The translations under genes were made by a program, and so were the position numbers. Below are positions 1 to 6,997 of a stretch of 64,000 bases of DNA, in pieces. The DNA comes from Terriglobales bacterium (GTDB lineage Bacteria; Acidobacteriota; Terriglobia; Terriglobales; Acidobacteriaceae). The stretch covers positions 62,001 through 126,000 of the forward strand of contig DATMXP010000023.1 in the NCBI GenBank assembly GCA_035561515.1, given 5' to 3'. The stretch's first letter is position 1. Each line of letters starts with the position of its first letter. The notes under the pieces are model-generated. The model was not told where the DNA came from and made no database searches. It saw only the letters and a program-made list of their open reading frames with translations.

Positions 1-155
1 CGGGCGCTATCGATAATAAGCCCACCACGGATCAGTCTGACGTCTCTTCAGCGAAGAACTACGTCTCGGCGGCATTGACAGAAGCAATGTCTGGCAAACC
101 AGTCACCACGGCCAGTACCTCGCCTTATGGCTGCTCGGTAAAGTACGCGAACTAA
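1..155 (+). CDS. C-terminal end of thioredoxin-like/redoxin protein (partial)
   Basis: The gene is cut by the window start; the reading frame begins at base 3 and stops with TAA at 153-155, leaving 50 residues. The visible tail has an amphipathic helix followed by a GKPV segment and ends in PYGCSVKYAN. This resembles the C-terminus of AhpC/TSA-type thioredoxin-family proteins, which often finish with a GKPVxxxxTxxxGCxIK-like stretch. The catalytic CxxC region would lie upstream and cannot be seen, so the family call rests only on the tail. A redox role at or outside the inner membrane is inference. Confidence 0.6.
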   Translation, partial: GAIDNKPTTDQSDVSSAKNYVSAALTEAMSGKPVTTASTSPYGCSVKYAN

Positions 156-409
156 GCGGACCTCGGATAGCGAACTAGGCGAAAACCTGTAACCGGAGGT
201 AACCAAACTACCGCTAAGTCTTTTGTTTTCAATGTGTAAATTTTGCCGATCGCACCTTTTCCCTAGCAACTATCACCATAGTTGTTGTATCTTATGGGTG
301 CGTTTGTAAGAAGCGGTCGTGAGCACGTTTCTCTCCTCAGAGTTTCTGCCTCGAGTACCCTCCGATTCTAACCAGCGTAAATTCAAGAGATTTGAAGGTG
401 TTTAGCAAC
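156..409. other. Intergenic leader upstream of the cold-shock gene
   Basis: About 250 bases hold no convincing gene. The stretch contains a short hairpin (267-284) and should carry the promoter and a long 5' leader for the cold-shock protein. I could not fix a promoter with confidence. Confidence 0.4.
267..284 (+). promoter_or_regulatory. Hairpin in the cold-shock gene leader
   Basis: CAACTAT and ATAGTTG form a perfect 7-bp inverted repeat around a 4-base loop, about 125 bases before the cold-shock start codon. Long structured leaders are usual for cspA-type mRNAs, so this may be an operator or part of a temperature-sensitive leader. Function is inferred only. Confidence 0.3.
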
Positions 410-610
410 ATGGAACAAGGAACAGTAAAGTGGTTCAACGACGCCAAAGGCTTTGGCTTCATCACTCGTCAGAGCGGTGAGGACGTTTTCGTGCATTTCT
501 CGGCTATCCAGTCGAAAGGCTTCCGTAGCTTGCAGGAAGGCCAGTCGGTGCAATTCAACGTCGTCCGCGGACCCAAGGGTCTCCAGGCAGAAAACGTTCA
601 GGTTCTCTAA
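410..610 (+). CDS. Cold-shock protein, CspA family
   Basis: A 66-residue single cold-shock domain that binds single-stranded RNA/DNA and melts secondary structure. The two RNP motifs are plain: KGFGFIT (RNP1) and VFVHFSAI (RNP2), preceded by the usual GTVKWFN strand. Length matches bacterial Csp proteins (65-70 residues). I chose the ATG at 410 because GAAGGTG lies nine bases upstream and the product then starts MEQGTVKW as in the family; an upstream in-frame TTG at 392 would add six unconserved residues. The gene stands alone and is followed directly by a strong bidirectional terminator. The long leader suggests post-transcriptional control, which is inference. Confidence 0.95.
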   Translation: MEQGTVKWFNDAKGFGFITRQSGEDVFVHFSAIQSKGFRSLQEGQSVQFNVVRGPKGLQAENVQVL

Positions 611-632
611 TCGAGATCCGAAAGTTTCTGTA

Positions 633-664
633 AAAAAGGGCAGCCTTCATTGGCTGCCCTTTTT
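633..664 (+). terminator. Bidirectional rho-independent terminator
   Basis: GGGCAGCC and GGCTGCCC pair around a TTCATT loop. An A tract precedes the stem and a T tract follows it, so the hairpin can stop transcription both from the cold-shock gene (+) and from the leuS-linked small gene (-). Confidence 0.85.
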
Positions 665-697
665 GCTGCTTGTTAGAAAATCGCGACGAACGATGCT

Positions 698-892
698 TTA
701 AGCCGCCTGCGGCATCGTCGCCGAAGGATATGGCGTTCCGCATACGGCACAGGTTAACAATAGGCCGGTTTCCTGGAGCTGCTTCTTCTTTTCCGGCAGG
801 TATTCCGGATGATTAAACGAGAAACAGTTTGGACACTGTGCCGCTTTTGAGCTGAACGCGATTGGATCACGAATCGTTCGTTGCTCTGCCAT
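698..892 (-). CDS. Small zinc-ribbon-like hypothetical protein
   Basis: A 64-residue product with two Cys pairs (CPNC near residue 20 and CAVC near residue 48) separated by about 25 residues, a typical spacing for a small zinc ribbon. There is no recognisable family beyond that. It lies just downstream of leuS on the same strand, 38 bases from its stop, so it is probably co-transcribed, and it ends before the shared terminator. The start is uncertain: I used the ATG at 892, but a TTG at 916 is in frame and neither has a clear Shine-Dalgarno sequence. It could act as a nucleic-acid or protein-binding zinc module; no function is assigned. Confidence 0.55.
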   Translation of the reverse strand: MAEQRTIRDPIAFSSKAAQCPNCFSFNHPEYLPEKKKQLQETGLLLTCAVCGTPYPSATMPQAA

Positions 893-930
893 GTCTATTA
901 CGATGCAGCAAAGCAACGAGGTGCTGCCAA

Positions 931-3645
931 CTAGCGCACCACCACGTTGACCAATCTTCCCGGCACCACGACTGCCTTCACCAACTGCTTCCCTTCCATT
1001 GCCGCCGCAACCTTAGGATCTGCCAGGGCCGCCGAGCGCACCTGATCCTCCGGCGCATCCGCCGGGACAACCACACGCCCGCGCACCTTGCCATTCACCT
1101 GTACCGCGATCTCGATCTCATCTTCCTTCGCGAGTGCCGGATCGAACTTCGGCCACGGATGACGCAACAGCGCCGTCCCATCGCCAACCTTCTCCCACAA
1201 CTCGTGCGCAAGATACGGCGCAAACGGTGCAAGGATCAACACCAAATTCCGCTGAAGTTCCGCCAACAACGCAGGAGGCACCAGTCCCTTCGCAATCGCG
1301 TCTTCCGCCCCGTAAAGCTCGTTCATGAAGCTCATGATGGCCGACACGCACGTGTTGAAGTGCCAGCGACCCTGCAACTCGTCGGTCACGCGCTTGATCG
1401 TCTGGTGAAGCTTGCGCTGCAAATGACGCGCTTCCGGAGCCAGTTCAGCCGGAACCGTACCCGCCTTCGCCGACCCATACTTCACCACAAACCGGTACAC
1501 ACGATTCACGAAGCTGTACGTGCCGTTGATCCCCGCATCTTGCCAGTCGAGGTCGCGATCCGGAGGCGCCGCAAACAACACATACATACGCGTCGCGTCG
1601 GCCCCATAACGTGCCACCATGTCGTCCGGCGACACCGTATTCCCTAGGCTCTTCGACATCTTCGCGCCGCCCTTGATCACCATGCCCTGCGTGAACAGGC
1701 GTTGCGCCGGCTCGTCGTTCGAGCACATACCCAAATCGCGCATGAACTTCGTCCAGAAGCGCGAATAGATGAGGTGCAGAATCGCGTGCTCCACTCCGCC
1801 GATGTACTGATCAATCGGGAACCAGTAGTCCACCACCTGCTTGTCGAACGGCGCGCGACCGTTGTGCGCATCCGTGTAGCGATAGAAATACCAGGACGAA
1901 TCCACGAACGTATCCATCGTGTCCGTCTCACGCCGAGCCTTCTCGCCGCACTTCGGACACGTGGTATTCATGAACTCCGGCACCCGCTCCAGCGGAGACC
2001 CGCCCTGCAACGTGATGTTCACGTTCTCCGGCAACAACACCGGCAACTGGTTCTCCGGCACCGGCACCACGCCGCACTTTGCGCAATAGATCATCGGGAT
2101 CGGCGTGCCCCAATACCGTTGCCGCGAAATACCCCAATCCTTCAACCGATACGTAATCGCTGCCTTACCGAATCCGCCCTTCTCCGCATCGGCAGCCATC
2201 TTCTTCTGCGCTTCCAGGCAAGCCATACCGCTGTACTCGCCGGAATTCATCAGCAAGCTGTCTTCGCCGACAAACGGCAGCACCGGGCTCTCTGCTTCCC
2301 CAGCCTCCGGCGGTTCGCCTTCACGACGCGGCAGAATCACGACCCGAATCGGAATGCCGTACTTCTTCGCGAACTCGTAGTCGCGATCGTCATGCGCCGG
2401 CACCGACATAATCGCGCCCGTGCCGTAGTCCATCAGGATGTAGTTCGCAATCCAGATCGGCACCTTCTCCTGGTTGAACGGGTTCAGCGCAAAGCGACCC
2501 GTGAACACGCCATGCTTCTCGATGGCACCCACATCGCCGCGTTCTTTCGCCCTGCGCTGTTCCGCCAACAAGTCTTCAACCTTCGCGTGCAACTCCGGAT
2601 CATTCCCAACCAACTCGCTAACCAGCGGATGCTCCGGCGCCAACTGCACCGACGTCGCGCCGAAGATCGTGTCGATACGCGTCGTGAAGACCGTAATCTT
2701 CGCCTCCGGAATGTCCTCCACTCCGAAGTCCACCAGCGCGCCCTCGCTCCGGCCAATCCAGTTCCGCTGCATCGTCCGGACTTTCTCCGGCCAGCCCTCA
2801 AGCTTGTCGAGCCCCTGCAACAACTCCTCGGCGTAGTTCGTCGTCCGCACAAACCACTGCTCCAACTCCTTCTGCTGCACCGGAGTCGTTTCGTGACGCC
2901 AGCAGAAACCGCCCGCCACCTGCTCATTCGCAAGTACGGTCGCGCACTCCGGACACCAGTTCACCTTGCTCTTCTTTCGGTACGCCAACCCCTTCTCGTA
3001 CAGCTTCAGGAAGAACCACTGGTTCCACCGATAGTAGTCAGGCAAACATGTCGTGACTTCGCGGTCCCAGTCATACGCGAACCCCAGGCGCTTCATCTGC
3101 GCCTTCATGTTCGCGATGTTCGACAGCGTCCACTGACGCGGAGGCGTATTGTTCTTGATGGCTGCATTCTCCGCCGGAAGCCCAAACGAATCCCATCCCA
3201 TCGGATGAAGCACGTTGTAACCCTGCATCCACATGAAGCGCGCCAGCGCATCGCCGATGGCGTAATTGCGCACGTGCCCCATGTGCAGCGCGCCCGAGGG
3301 ATACGGCAACATTTCCAACACGTAGAACTTCTTCTTCGACGACGCCTTCTCCGCCGCATAGATAGTCGAATCCGACGCCCACGCCGCCGACCACTTCTCT
3401 TCCACCGTCTTGTGGTCGTAGCGATTGTCGTCATCGCGACGCGGCTCGCCTCCGTTGCCCGAAGCCGGCATAGTCGAAGCCGGCACAGTCGCCACAGGCG
3501 CAGCATCTCCGTCGCTCGGAATGTGCGGCTCCTTCAACCCAAGCTCGGTCATCACCTGGTCAACGTCTTCCTTGACCTGCTCGACAAATTCCTTAATGTT
3601 TTCCTTTACCTGCTCAACAGGGTCGTTGCTCTTCTTCTTAGACAT
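931..3645 (-). CDS. leuS: Leucyl-tRNA synthetase with N-terminal extension
   Basis: A 904-residue class I synthetase that charges tRNA-Leu in the cytoplasm. The HIGH-type signature reads HMGH at residues 121-124, preceded by [13 protein letters not shown] follows in the catalytic core, and the CP1 editing domain (a [16 protein letters not shown] stretch), the anticodon-binding domain and a C-terminal domain ending in a [13 protein letters not shown] segment are all present. The family core begins near residue 75 ([11 protein letters not shown]). Before it lies a charged, probably helical segment (residues 5-35, with a repeated VEQVKE pattern) and a Pro/Ala/Ser-rich linker. No other family-like start occurs closer to the core, so the extension is probably translated. 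The gene runs with a small zinc-ribbon gene downstream. Confidence 0.97.
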   Translation of the reverse strand: MSKKKSNDPVEQVKENIKEFVEQVKEDVDQVMTELGLKEPHIPSDGDAAPVATVPASTMPASGNGGEPRRDDDNRYDHKTVEEKWSAAWASDSTIYAAEKASSKKKFYVLEMLPYPSGALHMGHVRNYAIGDALARFMWMQGYNVLHPMGWDSFGLPAENAAIKNNTPPRQWTLSNIANMKAQMKRLGFAYDWDREVTTCLPDYYRWNQWFFLKLYEKGLAYRKKSKVNWCPECATVLANEQVAGGFCWRHETTPVQQKELEQWFVRTTNYAEELLQGLDKLEGWPEKVRTMQRNWIGRSEGALVDFGVEDIPEAKITVFTTRIDTIFGATSVQLAPEHPLVSELVGNDPELHAKVEDLLAEQRRAKERGDVGAIEKHGVFTGRFALNPFNQEKVPIWIANYILMDYGTGAIMSVPAHDDRDYEFAKKYGIPIRVVILPRREGEPPEAGEAESPVLPFVGEDSLLMNSGEYSGMACLEAQKKMAADAEKGGFGKAAITYRLKDWGISRQRYWGTPIPMIYCAKCGVVPVPENQLPVLLPENVNITLQGGSPLERVPEFMNTTCPKCGEKARRETDTMDTFVDSSWYFYRYTDAHNGRAPFDKQVVDYWFPIDQYIGGVEHAILHLIYSRFWTKFMRDLGMCSNDEPAQRLFTQGMVIKGGAKMSKSLGNTVSPDDMVARYGADATRMYVLFAAPPDRDLDWQDAGINGTYSFVNRVYRFVVKYGSAKAGTVPAELAPEARHLQRKLHQTIKRVTDELQGRWHFNTCVSAIMSFMNELYGAEDAIAKGLVPPALLAELQRNLVLILAPFAPYLAHELWEKVGDGTALLRHPWPKFDPALAKEDEIEIAVQVNGKVRGRVVVPADAPEDQVRSAALADPKVAAAMEGKQLVKAVVVPGRLVNVVVR

Positions 3646-3740
3646 GATGATTGCGTCCGCGCACAGTTAGAAATAACGATGTGCGGTGAATACTTGATTT
3701 TACAGGATAGGTCAGCCGCGGAGCGGCGCAACGCTTTCTG

Positions 3741-3759
3741 CCCAGCGCGTAGCGCTGGG
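3741..3759. repeat. GC-rich palindrome
   Basis: CCCAGCGC and GCGCTGGG form a perfect 8-bp stem with a 3-base loop, embedded in low-complexity GC-rich sequence. There is no T tract, and it lies upstream of both neighbouring genes, so it is more like an intergenic palindromic repeat than a terminator. Confidence 0.5.
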
Positions 3760-3881
3760 ACAACTCCGCCCCATTCTCCTCCCAGCCCCGGAGGGCGACG
3801 CCCGTTTTCCATCTAACGCCCTTTTTGTAGTTCTGATTCTGAGTGAAACGAAAACTTTTTGTGATTCAACCCGCACCTCCA

Positions 3882-3927
3882 TTTGTCATGTCGACGCCGA
3901 ACGAAGTGAGGCGGAGATATCCCTACC
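3882..3927 (+). repeat. REP-like hairpin element, diverged upstream copy
   Basis: The copy aligns with the elements at 4381-4423 and 4604-4646 from TTTGTCAT to ATCCCTA. It folds as nested stems ATGTC/GATAT, CGCC/GGCG and AC/GT around a GAA apex, with GA opposite GA between stems. Stem bases differ from the downstream copies but stay paired, which supports a conserved structure. Confidence 0.65.
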
Positions 3928-3982
3928 GTTACGGCGTGCTCTCAGTCACAGCGAAGTACGCCGCCAGTGGCTAAGGTCAAGC

Positions 3983-4309
3983 ATGCCTCGCGCCTATCTG
4001 TTCTTTGTTTACATCATGGTGAGTTCAAGTGGAACGTTGTACGTCGGAGTGTCGAATAACGTGTATGCCCGGTCGAAACAACACAAACAGGGCATAGGCT
4101 CGGTGTTCACGCGCAGGTACGATGTGGACCGCCTCGTCTACTACGAAGAACACAACTACATCCTCAATGCAATCGCGAGGGAGACGGAAGTCAAGAAGTG
4201 GAGGCGAGAGAAGAAGGTCGCTCTAATCGAAAGCATAAATCCAAGTTGGCGCGACTTGAGCAAAGACTTCGAAAAGCTCGTGTTCCTGAAACGTCCTGAT
4301 GTGGGGTAA
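3983..4309 (+). CDS. GIY-YIG nuclease domain protein (UPF0213/YhbQ type)
   Basis: A 108-residue protein built almost entirely of one GIY-YIG domain. The two motif strands read YIM (in FVYIM) and YVG (in TLYVGVSNN), followed by a basic helix (residues 28-36) with the family RxxxHK pattern. Further family features are the segment YYEEHNYILNAIARE, which supplies the metal-binding Glu region, and KKWRREKKVALIE. Single-domain members are putative structure-specific or mobile-element-associated endonucleases; none is assigned a precise role. The gene is alone, starts at ATG 3983, and is flanked on both sides by copies of one hairpin repeat. That arrangement recalls REP elements linked to their mobilising enzymes; the link is my inference. 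Confidence 0.85.
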   Translation: MPRAYLFFVYIMVSSSGTLYVGVSNNVYARSKQHKQGIGSVFTRRYDVDRLVYYEEHNYILNAIARETEVKKWRREKKVALIESINPSWRDLSKDFEKLVFLKRPDVG

Positions 4310-4330
4310 GGGTATTCACAACTTTCGGGC

Positions 4331-4669
4331 CCAGGATGCACACCCGACCACAGCTCTACAGGTCCACCACCGCTCTCCCCTTTGTCATTCCGACTCTGAG
4401 CGAAGCCGAAGAGGAGGAATCCCTATCGTCACCACAACTTCTCAGGCCAGGATGCACACACGGCCACAGGTCTCCAAGCGCCACCACCACTCTCCCGGAC
4501 TCTGAGCGAAGCCGAAGAGGAGGAATCCCTACCTCAACCACAACTTCTCAGGCCTAGGATTCACACCCGACCACAGCTCTACAGGTCCACCACCGCTCTC
4601 CCCTTTGTCATTCCGACTCTGAGCGAAGCCGAAGAGGAGGAATCCCTACCGACACCACAACTTCTCAGG
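4331..4669 (+). repeat. Three tandem ~106-117-bp repeats containing REP-like hairpins
   Basis: Units lie at 4331-4446, 4447-4552 and 4553-4669. Units 1 and 3 are nearly identical; unit 2 lacks about ten bases including the left arm of the hairpin. Each unit holds a core CTCTGAGCGAAGCCGAAGAG. In units 1 and 3 this is enclosed by ATTCC/GGAAT and separated from it by GA opposite GA. The apex GCGAAGC is a sequence known to form very stable DNA mini-hairpins. Units abut directly, so they arose by tandem duplication and are not spaced like a CRISPR array. Confidence 0.8.
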
Positions 4670-4703
4670 GCTGGTGGCCTAGGTTTCGCGATTTTCATGT
4701 CAT

Positions 4704-4757
4704 GGAAACAGTTTCCGTGCCCCAGGTTCGCGCGCGTTCTTTGCGCGTTAACCTGGG
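4704..4757. repeat. Two adjacent palindromes downstream of the sensor kinase
   Basis: GGAAAC-A-GTTTCC (4704-4716) is followed at once by CCCAGGTT...AACCTGGG (4721-4757), whose 8-bp stem encloses a further CGCGC/GCGCG pairing. No T tract follows, so a terminator role for the kinase gene is uncertain; an intergenic palindromic repeat is equally likely. Confidence 0.45.
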
Positions 4758-4939
4758 AGCTACTACCGGACTTCCAACCTGCAGGGCTTGCCTTTGATTT
4801 GTTTTCACGGTCGCGTTCACGACGGGCACGCTACCAAAACCTCTACTCTAACCAGTCTCGTCAGTCCTGGAGCGGCTATGCTTTTCCGTTCCCGATGATT
4901 CGCACGAACGCCCACCTTTTTGCTGAGCGGCCCGACAGT

Positions 4940-6151
4940 TCATTTCGCCGCTCGCCCTGCTCGCCTGAGATTAAGGGGGACCGTGAGCGTTTCCGAAACG
5001 TTCACCGGCAGGAACACGGAGACAGACGTGCCCTTTTTTGCGCCGCTAACAGCGCTGCGAAGGCTGATCGAGCCGTTATTTCTCAAGACGATGGCACGCG
5101 TTGCCCATAGTCCAAGACCTGTGCCCTTCTCTGATTTCGAAGTGAAGAATGGCTCAAAAACACGCTCGCGCAACTCGGGCGGAATTCCCCGACCGTTGTC
5201 CCCGACAGTGATACGGGCCCCGGTCCTTCCTGGGGAACGTCTCTCGGTTCCAAGTTCAACCCGAATGCAAACCTTGTCGGCGCCGGATTCCATGGCATTC
5301 GTCAACAGGCTTGCAATCAACTGTTTCATCTTCAGTGGGGAGGCGATGATCTTAAGATCAGCTCTAAATTCGCGCGTACATTGAATGTTCTTAAAGCATT
5401 CCGCCGAGTTCAAGGTGGCGGCGACTTCATCAACGATATCGCGAAGGCGCACTGGAAGCTGGACATCCTTCTCGAAGAAGAAGCCCATAGTCATGCGTGA
5501 AATGCGGATGACACGATTCAGGTTATCCGTTCCCGCGGCCAACAGTTCCTGTGAACGCGAGTCGAGAGGCTGCTCGTTCAGCAGGAACATGACATTAGTC
5601 AGAGCAGCAAGAGGATTATTGATCTCATGCGCCAGCATGGAAGCCATTTGCCACGACGCTGAGAGTCGTTCGGTTCTCAACAGGGTCTCTTCTGCCTGCA
5701 TCCGATGTTCTTCGCCCTTTTGTGCCGCCCGTATGCGGGCATGGACAAGGAGAATCACCCCGAACACAACGAACACATAAACGCCAAACCCAACCGCATC
5801 GCTGACCCCGGCGAATCCCCACTCGGATCTCGGTGGTACAAAACAGAAATAGGCAACAACCGTGCCCAATGCTCCTGCCACCAACGCAGGACGGACCCCC
5901 GCATACAGGCCCGTGATTGCTACGGCAATCACGAACAGAAGGTATGGGCTCTGATCGCCCAGCCACGGATCTACCGCCAATCGCAGCAGCAGTGCGAACA
6001 ATACCGAGATGATCGCGATCGAATATCCGCCGATGCGTATCTTTGCGCGCAGGCCTTGCACAGGGCTCTTCGGCAACCGGCTCGATATCGCCCGTACGCG
6101 CACGGTCTCTCCGGTCGGTCCGACCGAAGACGAGCGGGAGTCGGATGACAT
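4940..6151 (-). CDS. Membrane sensor histidine kinase (DUF4118-like)
   Basis: A 403-residue kinase. An N-terminal block of about four membrane helices (roughly residues 40-135) carries the PxxVAGxLGTVVAYFCFVPP-type pattern of the KdpD-like DUF4118 module. It leads into a HisKA dimerisation helix with the phospho-acceptor in LAHEINNPLAAL (His about 175). The HATPase domain shows an N box (LLTNAMESGA), G1 (DNGRGIP), F box (FEPFFTSK) and G2 (GTGLGLW). I preferred the ATG at 6151, which has GGAG just upstream, over a GTG at 6175. No response regulator is adjacent, so this is an orphan kinase and its signal is unknown. A cluster of GTGAC/GTCAC pentamers lies in its upstream region. Confidence 0.88.
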   Translation of the reverse strand: MSSDSRSSSVGPTGETVRVRAISSRLPKSPVQGLRAKIRIGGYSIAIISVLFALLLRLAVDPWLGDQSPYLLFVIAVAITGLYAGVRPALVAGALGTVVAYFCFVPPRSEWGFAGVSDAVGFGVYVFVVFGVILLVHARIRAAQKGEEHRMQAEETLLRTERLSASWQMASMLAHEINNPLAALTNVMFLLNEQPLDSRSQELLAAGTDNLNRVIRISRMTMGFFFEKDVQLPVRLRDIVDEVAATLNSAECFKNIQCTREFRADLKIIASPLKMKQLIASLLTNAMESGADKVCIRVELGTERRSPGRTGARITVGDNGRGIPPELRERVFEPFFTSKSEKGTGLGLWATRAIVLRNNGSISLRSAVSGAKKGTSVSVFLPVNVSETLTVPLNLRRAGRAAK

Positions 6152-6210
6152 GTAAGCTCCGATCCCAGCGATCACTAAGGACTGGTTCTCTTAGAACAGC
6201 CGAAGTCGCG

Positions 6211-6407
6211 GTGACCCCTGAGGTTGCGTAGGCTAGCTTCCTGGGCAGCGCCCGTCAACGCGCTAATAAAACGAACTCAAAGTTGGCCGATATTGGCGCG
6301 TATGTCGTGACTCCGCCCAATTGACCTAACCCGTTAGGATGCACACTGTTTCGCGTCACCCTACATAAAAGGTGCTGGCGGGTCACGCTTGGTGACTTCC
6401 ATGTCAC
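6211..6407. promoter_or_regulatory. Cluster of GTGAC/GTCAC pentamers upstream of the kinase gene
   Basis: GTGAC or its complement occurs at 6211, 6307, 6355, 6382, 6392 and 6403, several as GGTGAC. GTCAC(N5)GTGAC and GGTGAC(N6)GTCACC form inverted pairs at 6382-6396 and 6391-6408. Together with the CCTAAC-CC-GTTAGG palindrome at 6325-6338 this looks like a regulator-binding region for the kinase gene, which reads leftward from 6151. Confidence 0.35.
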
Positions 6408-6446
6408 CGAAATGGTTTGCGTACCCCTCGCTTTGCCAACGGCTAT

Positions 6447-6530
6447 CGACCAACGCCGAGCGACCGTTCTCTCCCATTTGGGGAATTCCTGACGACCAAC
6501 GGCCAACAACCAACGACCGTTCTTCCCCTG
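6447..6530. repeat. Degenerate CGACCAACG / CGACCGTTCT repeats
   Basis: Two related blocks each begin with CGACCAACG (6447 and 6493) and end with CGACCGTTCT followed by CTCCC or TCCCC. The second block has extra CCAAC units. It reads as a degenerate minisatellite-like intergenic repeat; function unknown. Confidence 0.5.
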
Positions 6531-6810
6531 TCAAGAACTTTATTTATCGCTGGCGCTAATCCGCTGATTCCAAACGAACTCCCAACTTCCGCGCGCACGC
6601 TCCCACCTACCCGAACTGCTAACATGAATATAGGCCGCATTTTTGGCGGCCATCCCAAGCTGTTCTTTGAAATTTCGACTAAGCGGTGCCCCATATCTGC
6701 CTTCCTATCGGGGATGTGGGATTCCACTACTTTCGCAGATGTGGGTCTCTCTGCCCCTTCGCGCCCTCTTCGTGGAGCCTTGGATCCCGCTGAAAACCGC
6801 CGGCCGGCAG

Positions 6811-6917
6811 TTAACTCCTTTGTTATGTTATATGCGACCTGTAAGTTCTTTGGAATGTTATACGAGTTCTACATATATGATTCCAAAGGACTTATAAGTC
6901 CTTTGGAATCATATATG
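6811..6917. repeat. AT-rich direct repeats ending in a perfect 46-bp palindrome
   Basis: Positions 6872-6917 are a perfect palindrome: arms CATATATGATTCCAAAGGAC and its complement meet at CTTATAAG. The right arm (6894-6917) is related to two upstream direct copies, at 6841-6864 and 6811-6834, which share TAA-xTxCTTTG-x-ATGTTATA. The stem can form a long hairpin or cruciform and sits about 80 bases downstream of the endonuclease IV gene. There is no GC-rich stem plus T tract typical of a terminator. Confidence 0.8.
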
Positions 6918-6997
6918 GACGGCCCTTCCCTCGCGTAAGTGCTTTGTTTTCTTATTTGGAGCGAAAACAGGGGGGGAGGGGGTAGCACCCTCATCGT

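Larger units (their letters stand above)
3646..3982. other. Intergenic region with palindromic repeats between leuS and the GIY-YIG gene
   Basis: No gene is seen here. The stretch holds the divergent promoters, a CCCAGCGC/GCGCTGGG hairpin (3741-3759), further GC-rich repeat-like sequence (about 3709-3810) and a diverged copy of the hairpin element that recurs at 4331-4669. Confidence 0.5.
4310..4939. other. Repeat-rich gap without genes
   Basis: About 630 bases downstream of the GIY-YIG gene carry three tandem repeat units (4331-4669) and two adjacent palindromes (4704-4757). Open frames crossing the repeats lack any recognisable protein pattern. The remaining 180 bases before the sensor kinase stop show nothing I can identify. 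Confidence 0.6.
6152..6997. other. Long non-coding gap upstream of the sensor kinase
   Basis: About 850 bases with no supported gene. From left to right it contains GGTGAC-type pentamers (6211-6407), a CCTAAC/GTTAGG palindrome (6325-6338), degenerate CGACCAACG repeats (6447-6530), AT-rich direct repeats ending in a perfect 46-bp palindrome (6811-6917), and a G7-A-G5 run (6970-6982) just past the endonuclease IV stop. The base composition at 6810-6920 is clearly more AT-rich than the flanks. Confidence 0.65.

Noticed and set aside
48..269. A 73-codon frame on the minus strand at the window start
   Set aside because: It overlaps the thioredoxin-like tail on the plus strand and has no family features.
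3646..3740. T-box or other leader riboswitch upstream of leuS
   Set aside because: No T-box sequence, specifier loop or antiterminator could be recognised in the short leader.
1702..3816. A 704-codon open frame on the plus strand opposite leuS
   Set aside because: It is antisense to a clear leucyl-tRNA synthetase, is rich in Arg, His and Leu as expected for the complement of GC-rich code, and shows no domain pattern.
4336..4557. Open frames crossing the tandem repeats
   Set aside because: The frames simply translate the repeat units; no start site and no conserved protein pattern.
4331..4669. Possible CRISPR array
   Set aside because: Units of over 100 bases abut without spacers, only three copies exist, and no cas gene is near.
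4697..5110. A 137-codon frame on the plus strand at the end of the sensor kinase
   Set aside because: It overlaps the conserved HATPase end of the kinase on the other strand and has no recognisable features.
6417..6938. A 173-codon frame in the gap upstream of the sensor kinase
   Set aside because: It runs through degenerate repeats and the 46-bp palindrome; composition changes abruptly and no protein pattern is seen.
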